Source: Channallabes apus
Lineage: Eukaryota > Chordata > Actinopteri > Siluriformes > Clariidae
Assembly: GCA_030522415.1 (NCBI GenBank)
Contig: CM060125.1
Location: 3,778,401-3,842,400, forward strand
Length of the DNA: 64,000 nucleotides
Direction of reading: 5' to 3'
Position numbers and translations under genes: made by a program. Position 1 is the stretch's first letter. Every line of letters begins with the position of its first letter. The notes below the pieces were generated by a model. That model made no database searches and had not been told where the DNA came from. It was given only the letters and a program-made list of their open reading frames with translations. Below are positions 57,216 through 64,000 of this stretch, piece after piece.

Positions 57216-58454
57216 GGTATCTGTTATATTTAAGGATTCTGGGTCCTAGAACTGTTAAACCTCAGTTTTAAGAATGAAGCTGTAAAAAAAATTTTTTTTT
57301 AGACTTTTGTAAACATAGTCAAGCAATTTATATTTCAGCTTTGTAGAAAGTCAAGCAACTTATTAGTTTTCTGTTTAATAACCATCTCTATCTGTCTGGC
57401 TCTTTCTATTTCCCATCATTCTGACTTCTATTGTACCTTTGTTGTACAATACCTGACTCTTGTACAGTAAGTGTTATGTACTTCTGGCTCCTACTTTTTT
57501 CCTTTAAAACATTTATACATGGCAAACAATGCACCATCTTTTTTTTCAAAACATTTCTTGAAGTATCTGAATGTTTTGTGCAAAATAAAATGTACAGCAG
57601 ATTCTAATTCACAAAAACTAAACTCCTGAAGACCTTTCTATGGACGAAAACATCTTTAGCTCCGACTGATACAATGTGAAGACTCCTTTCAATAATCCTA
57701 AATAAACAAACAGAAATCTTACTATACAAATGATAAAGCATTCAAATAAGCACATTGATATCAGGTTTGAGAATTTTTAATCAATGTAATATAATAATAA
57801 TGTGGAGGGACCCAGTGTTCTCTCAGGCTTCCGAGAATTTACTAGATACAGTACAAGTTTCTCAAACAACAAAATCTGGAATACGGTCAGTTTAATAGGC
57901 ATGTTTAAGGTTAGCATAGTGAATAATAAATCTTTAACTGGCTGCTGAGGATTAGTCTCACATTCATGTTTCATTTAAAATCAACGTATTACCACAATGG
58001 TGTTGTGCAATGTTGTATTTTAAAACTCACTGCATGAAATAATAGGCATTTTCCATCATTAAAGAAATATTAGACAATATAAATGTTACTCACTGAAGTC
58101 AACTTAAAAAAAAAAGTTGTGAGCAAAACAGTACACATAAATCAATTTAAAACCACTTAGGTGGATTTAATAGCATTTTTTTTTTTATTTCATGTTTTTA
58201 TTAAAACTCCTGCTGCAATTTCAATACTACGGAAAATTTATATTTATACAGTAGCTCAGTCGCAATCATTATTTTCCCCTTAAGCTCATTACCTATATTA
58301 AATATTGTGAAAACAGTGAAGAATTGACAAGAAGACAGAATTTACTGAGTTCACTATTGGCACCCTTTATGAAAAGGCATAATACATGGGCTGAAAATAA
58401 TGCAAAAGTAGGCAGAACTTATTATTATTATTATTTTTTTAATCAACTGACATA
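57216..58454. other. Intergenic DNA between slc45a2 and amacr, nothing recognised
   Basis: AT-rich; no coding sequence. Confidence 0.5.
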
Positions 58455-58735
58455 CACTATTGCCAAAATTATTCGCTTGCCTGCCTTTACATGCATATGA
58501 TCTGTTTGCAGTTATAACAGCTTCAACCCTTTTGGGCAGATTTTCCACAAGGTTCCAGAAGCACATTTGTGAGATCAGACACAGATGTTGGACGAGAAGT
58601 CCTGGCTCACTAATTACTCCCAAAGGTGTGTTTGGGTGTATCGGGTTGAGGTCAGTTCTCAAGTCAAGTTCTTCCACATCTTCCTTATACATGTTTTATG
58701 GACCTTGCTTTGCACAGTCATGATAAAATTTTGTC
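58455..58735. mobile_element. Tc1-like fragment (ATTGCCAAAA family)
   Basis: CACTATTGCCAAAATTATTC after TA (58453-58454), then GGTTCCAGAAGCACATTTGT and GATGTTGGACGAGAAGTCCT. Same family as 24381-24545. Confidence 0.75.
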
Positions 58736-58849
58736 TGAAAACGACTCCCGCGCATTAAAATTCACTCATACCACTTAAGCACTGTTATTTCGGCGATAGA
58801 AATATTAAGTGATTTCAGTGAAAATATTCAGCTTAGCTTTACTAATTAA

Positions 58850-59545
58850 TATCTATTGGTGCGGATGTTTGTTTACAATAAACAATTAGCTAACTAATAG
58901 TGTATTTTAAAGTAGGTTATTAAATCTGTGACGGTACTCTTCTCGGCGGCGCGGTGGTGTAGTGGTTAGCACTTTCGCCTTGCACCTCCAGGGTCCGGGT
59001 TCGATTCCCCGGCCAGGCTCGATTCCCGTCTCTGTGTGCATGGAGTTTGCATGTTCTCCCGTGCTTGGTGGGTTTCCTCCGGTTTCCGCAAAGATATGCA
59101 GGTTAGGCTAATTGGCGTTCCTAAATTGCCCGTAGTGTGTGATTGAGTGTGTGAGTGTGTGTGTGTGTGTGCCCTGCGATGGATTGGCACCCTGTCCAGG
59201 GTGTACCCCGCCTAGTGCCCGAAGTCTCCTGGGATAGGCTCCAGGTCCCCCGCGACCCTGAACACAGGATTAAGCGGTATAGAAGATGAATGAATGAACA
59301 TTACTCTTCATAACATCACTTTTACTCAACATTTTGATTTCACTTATGGTGCAGGTTACATTTCAGGCAGATACTCAAGTACTGAAAAAGATTCATTAAA
59401 TTCTGTCCAGCCAGTTTTGCGTGATGTTGTGATAATCTTCTGAGACTGGTTTTGAGTCCTCCGTGGTATGAACCGTGAAGATATTGTTGAAAGAGCTGAA
59501 AGTTCTGACCAATGTATAGACAAAATGCTTTCTTTTATTTATATA
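58850..59545 (+). repeat. Dispersed repeat R1, longest copy, split by a SINE
   Basis: 58850-58942 and 59302-59545 are one repeat interrupted by a V-SINE. It shares segments with 25195-25495 and 5253-5395. Confidence 0.65.
58943..59301 (+). mobile_element. V-SINE copy with 8-bp target duplication
   Basis: TACTCTTC occurs at 58935-58942 and 59302-59309. The copy has small deletions in the V-domain (around 59082-59092). Confidence 0.95.
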
Positions 59546-59848
59546 AATTTATTTATATTTAATATAGATTTTATGTAACAATACACGAACATCTAGCTCT
59601 TTGGAAGCAAACTACAGTATGAGGAAATAAGTGGCGACGCTAAAGACTTGAGCACAGTCTACTATATTATACATACTGTAATTGTCATCTTGGACAACAA
59701 AGAACCTCACCTTTGTTGTTCCTAGGGTTGTAAATACAGTACAAGGTTACATACCCGAAAATCCCTTTTATCATCCATATCCATTAAAAAAATCAAAAAG
59801 ACATGGGCATCATCCTCATACCATATTTAGCTAAAAATCAAAGAAAGA

Positions 59849-59988
59849 CTCACACACTATGGGCAATTTGGGAACGCCAAATAGCCTAACCTCCATATCT
59901 TTTGAACTGGGGGAGGAAACCGGAGTACCCGGAGGAAACCCACCAAGCACGGGAAGAACATGCAAACTCCATGCACACAGAGACGGGA
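59849..59988 (-). mobile_element. V-SINE internal fragment
   Basis: Only the central V-domain remains (GGGCAATTTGGGAACGCCAA to ACACAGAGACGGGAA). Confidence 0.8.
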
Positions 59989-60539
59989 AGTACAGTTTCA
60001 AACAGAAAAAAAACTGCCAAAATGGCCCAGTGCCTCCACAGAACATGTCTCCATCGGACATCTGGTGGTGTGGTGTTTTCAGGGTCTTCATCTCCCTCTC
60101 TGAGATTCTTGTTAACTAATGATGGATTGAATGTGTACACAATACATTTTGGAAGTGACTTTGTGTGCCATCAATTCTAAAGGGTATTGTACCGGTTTAA
60201 GTAAATGTGTTAGAGTGATATTTAACCTATGTTGTGCATAGAGATTATTATTATTAAACAACCTGAAGCACATTTCTCAGCTGTCAAATAAGGTCTTAAT
60301 AAGGATGACTACATAGACTTCAGATTTCAGGTGGGTCTTAAAGTCTTTGATGTGACGAAAATTAATCACCGCAAAGCGCTGTTTTCTTTCTGCACACTTG
60401 GTTAAAAGCCTCGGCATCAACAGCTTAATCACGCTTCACACATTAGATTTCTCCCTAAGGCAGTAAGTAATTGACAGTTTTTTTTGTGTGTGTGTGTGTG
60501 TTTGTAAGATTAATGATTCTACGATGCTGCTGCTTCAGC

Positions 60540-60949
60540 CTACAGACGTGCTTTGGGTTCATTGCATTCTACCACACCTGCTGACAGGAGTTTCTCAATG
60601 TGAACCGGATCAAAACCATACTCTCCCAACACAGAGCGAGTATGTTCACCCACTACAGGATCACGAGAGAGACATGGCTGAGCCGGAGTGCGAGACAGGA
60701 CAGGTGCTGGATGAGGACTGACTTCTCCCTGAGTGTCCGTCATAAACGAGCCCCTTTCTCGGTTATGAGGATGTGATCCGGCTTCATCCAGGGACAGCAC
60801 TGGGGTCACGCAGGCATCTGTCCCGTCGAAGATCTCGCTCCACTCCAACTGTGTCTTCTGTGCAAACAGTCGAGTGAATGTCCGTCTAAGCTCCGGCCAA
60901 TCAGAAATGCTCATCTGGGACGGGAGGGAGCCAGCATCCAGTCCAAGGC
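60540..60949 (-). CDS. amacr: amacr last coding exon
   Basis: The acceptor TTGACGCAG|GCCTTGG is followed by 136 codons to TGA/TAG at 60542-60540. WSEIFDGTDACVTPVLSLDE, NRERGSF and RDPVVGEHTRSVLGEYGF match the human C-terminus. The tail KARL corresponds to human KASL, a peroxisomal PTS1-type signal. AMACR interconverts 2R/2S-methylacyl-CoA esters for branched-chain fatty acid and bile-acid oxidation in peroxisomes and mitochondria. Phase 1 at the acceptor agrees with the upstream exon. Confidence 0.95.
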
Positions 60950-62688
60950 CTGCGTCAAGAACAAAGTATCAAAGACAGACAGTCACATGTTTGAGGCAAT
61001 GAAAATTTCCACTAATACAAGTGAGCAAATATTACTGAACTGGAGGCTACTAGCTTCTGTCTTTCTCCTAGTTGCGTATATATTAAACTTATAGCTAAGT
61101 TATAAGTAAAACAATAAAAAAAAATGGATTTGGATAATGGAATATTTTGAATAACAGAATGCACTAAGATAATGAATAATTAGACGACAGCAATGTAATC
61201 AAGAAGAGCAATTTCAAAAAGACTTTATTCATCCCAAAGGGGGCAATTTAAGTTCAAAAACACTTCGTTTGAAGAAGTTACAGGAAACCGATGTTCATTT
61301 GTAGTTAGTTTATTTGAGAATGGAATGTGGCCTACAGGAGATGATAAAGAGGCCCAAACATCCACATATCCCCAAAAACATAATAGTTTCACAAAATAAT
61401 GATGTTCACAGCAGCAGCATGTACTAGTCAACTTAAAAGCATGGCCTGTCCTAATGAGAGACTGCGGTAGCAATATAAACTGCACAGGCAAAACATAAAT
61501 GTCACACACTCTAGTAGTTTGTTGCACCACCTTTAGCTTTGCTTACAGCCACTTCTTCATGTCATCATGAGTCATTGTATGCCAATCAAGTCACACAAAG
61601 CACTCCTTGATTTCTTTTCCAGTACATCCTAAAGAGCTCCAAGGGTTAAGGTCAGGTAAGGTAAGGTATTTTATAATGTCATCTTGAGGAATAGTTCTCC
61701 AGGCTTCCTTAGGGACTTTTTTGGCTCTCATTTCCAGTCCAGTTGCTGTACCTCACCAGTTTCAGAGTAATGTTTTTGTTTGTTATGCCACACAGTGACC
61801 TACAGTATGAATCCTTCACGCATAAAACCCATCTAACGTAAGGCATGAACCAGTGAGAAACAGGTGCAGACGATGACAGATGATCAAGCCAGTGATTAGT
61901 CTACTGGTCATTAGTGATGGGAGAAAAATGTATTCAGTTCCGAACTGAAAATGGGCCGCATTAAAAGCCACCAAACTGCCTTTTCCTCCGAACTCTGTAA
62001 GCAAATTAGTCTCAAACCCACTCATTACACACGCTTGCACCAGTATCAAAACAAAACGCGTGCAAATTAGTCGAAAATTGTGTGTTAGAAGCCCCGTGCA
62101 CCTCAGTGCTCGCAGCCCCTCCTTCCGTGTACTAACTGTCCAGTTGAGTTTTTAGACTTTGGAGGCATTTAATTACCGTTTTCTATGATCCTACAGGTGA
62201 TACACTCTGAACTACTGTATTTACACATAATATCGTATTGGGTAGTGACTGGTGATTCCCATCCCCACTGGTGATGCTGAATGCTGATTATAACAGATGA
62301 GAGGGGAAACAAGGTTGCAGCTAAGGTTGTTACATAACCAACCAATTTTGAAATCATATCTTTAAGCATTCTGCAGTATGTTACAAAAAACATTTGATTC
62401 CATTTCTGTAATTTAATCTATATAATTTAATTTATTTTAATAAGATGAAATGAGGGGTGTTTTGCACAGACTTTTGCATAGTACTGTATATCACATGAAT
62501 GTGTTGCAGTGTTAGTATATTAACAGTCAATTTCTTCTTAATTGTGGGATGCAGCCTTGCAGAAGCAGATGCACAAAGCTTGCTTACAAATTGTGTGAAT
62601 AAACAACCTTGCTTTCCTATTGCTGAATGGCATTTTAAGTAAACATTTTTTAAAACATCCAGGAGGAGAAAAAGGTGTCTGAACTCAC
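60950..62688. other. amacr last intron
   Basis: No exon inside. About 61500-61790 is a Tc1-like remnant (TTTGTTGCACCACCTTTAGC, ...GGGTTAAGGTCAGG). Confidence 0.6.
61500..61790. mobile_element. Tc1-like remnant in amacr intron
   Basis: Inverse coding text of the kind GTTAAGGTCAGG (SPDLNP region) next to the terminal TTGTTGCACCACCTTT motif. Ends not defined. Confidence 0.5.
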
Positions 62689-62875
62689 CGTGGATCAGTT
62701 GATCATAGAACTGAGGTTCGATGGCCCCGACAGCCATATACTTCCCATCAGAGGTCTGATACGTGTCGTAGAATGGAGCGCCACTGTCCAGCAAATTCTC
62801 CCCACGAGGCCGATTCCACAGACCAACACTGCGAGACTTCCACATGAAGGAGCCCACATACGCTGCTCCCTCCAC
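62689..62875 (-). CDS. amacr: amacr penultimate coding exon
   Basis: The acceptor TGTGTGCAG|GTGGAGG is phase 0 and the donor CACG|GTGAG phase 1. It encodes [40 protein letters not shown] and [24 protein letters not shown] and [10 protein letters not shown] are hallmarks of this CoA-transferase family III member. Earlier exons lie beyond 64000. Confidence 0.95.
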
Positions 62876-64000
62876 CTGCACACACAGGCATAAATAGAAA
62901 TTGTGCACAAAGAAAAAGTCTTCTTGAAGTTATGATTATGCATTATCATAACTTAATATATAGTTTCATAAATAATTTATTATGTTGTGCAGGCAGTAGT
63001 GTGAGTGCCAGTCAGTGCTGGGAAGAATGATTGGGGATGGCATAAACCTGAGGTTGCTTTGACTAATGAGTGTTCTCGGTTTCAGTGAGCAGTAGCGAGG
63101 ATAAAACCAAAGCACCATTGTGTTCTCTTCCATTTATCGAGGTGAGCTTTAAAAAATTGTTATAGACCTGTTTGGGTCATTGGAACGGACTGCAGTTAAG
63201 TGTTCCTTTGTCTCAGTCTTGGTGGATTATGCAAGCCATTCAAATCCATGCCACTTTCAAACATCTCACATACAGCACTCACAATCCTCAGACAATGGCC
63301 TGATCAAGAGGTTTAATGAAACCCATAAAAGGGCATGCACAAGAAGTCTTGTAAAGAGCAAGAATGAAATTCATTTAAACACCTACACACTAGAGCGATT
63401 AAAAACAACAATATTGGCTGTATAATAGAGGCTATGAAAATTTTCACAGGGGCAAGAGATGGTTCATTTGGCTTTGACGGCCCAGAAAGGGAGGAGCTTG
63501 GACGAGGGATAAATCTAAATGGAAGTGTCAGGGCAGTGGGGGTCTGCGGGAGGGAGTGTTGTGTTTGTGAATAAAGGGGTAAAACTGGACTACAATCTTT
63601 ATATATTATAAGTACAGCTGAAACCTCTTATTACTTTTCACCATTATCAACCAATTAATAATCATTTTCTCTAAACTCATGTCCGCGTTTTTTCATGCAG
63701 CTGTGAGTTACTGGTGAACTTTGTTGGAAAATAAATAACGCTTAACCTTTTTTCAATCATTTAAAGCTATTGTACTGATGTACGTCTATCGTTTCCATAC
63801 TATAAGTGTGCCATCTTACAGTTATCTCCAATTATCTCAGTTATCACAGACTATCTTGGTTAGATTAATTTGGATTAAGCAAGGCAATTTGTGATATCTG
63901 ATATTACATAATTAAGTTATTACGCAATACCCTATTATCAGTTACCCCAATCTATCTGGATTATTCCATTATACCATCCCAGATTATTTTATTACATCAG
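62876..64000. other. amacr intron, no exon seen
   Basis: I find no further amacr exon or named repeat before the window ends. Confidence 0.5.

Overview
The window looks like nuclear DNA of a teleost fish. It is AT-rich, dense in microsatellites, and packed with Tc1/mariner copies, V-SINE (Mermaid/DANA-type) copies and LINE fragments. It also carries vertebrate exons with GT-AG introns. The V-SINE and Tc1 load would suit an ostariophysan such as a catfish, but I cannot fix the species from sequence alone.

Three host genes are visible. rxfp3 (relaxin-3 receptor, one coding exon, + strand) occupies 18850-20052. slc45a2 (melanosomal transporter, also called MATP, - strand) is complete in seven coding exons between 22057 and 53525; the exons join in frame to 557 codons plus stop. 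The last two coding exons of amacr (alpha-methylacyl-CoA racemase, - strand) lie at 60540-60949 and 62689-62875, and its 5' part is beyond the window. From memory, the order and orientation match human 5p13 (RXFP3 +, SLC45A2 -, AMACR -), so this appears to be an old conserved block. An M-box-like site 180 bp upstream of the slc45a2 ATG fits MITF control of a pigment gene.

1-18320 holds mobile elements only. The most unusual is at 1261-4963. It is a young LTR retrotransposon with near-identical 351/352-bp LTRs, a 5-bp AGCGT target duplication and a polypurine tract. A primer-binding segment is complementary to the predicted 5' end of its own transcript, which suggests self-priming as in the Tf1/sushi group. 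It has no recognisable protease, reverse transcriptase or integrase. Its internal region is one reading frame of an acidic, coiled-coil-like head followed, after one in-frame TAA, by about 79 copies of a Ser/Ala/Pro/Thr-rich decapeptide. I rate this the best candidate for something undescribed.

The slc45a2 introns and flanks hold further layers: at least ten Tc1-like copies or fragments of different families (some nested), an intron-bearing Tc1-type transposase pseudogene at 35540-36822, L2-like and other LINE fragments at 37437-40937, palindromic/foldback DNA at 41664-42858, and a tandem duplication with a spliced gene-like remnant at 42974-44083. TG microsatellites directly abut two slc45a2 splice sites. 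Exon boundaries come from reading frame, splice dinucleotides and remembered family sequences, not from alignments.
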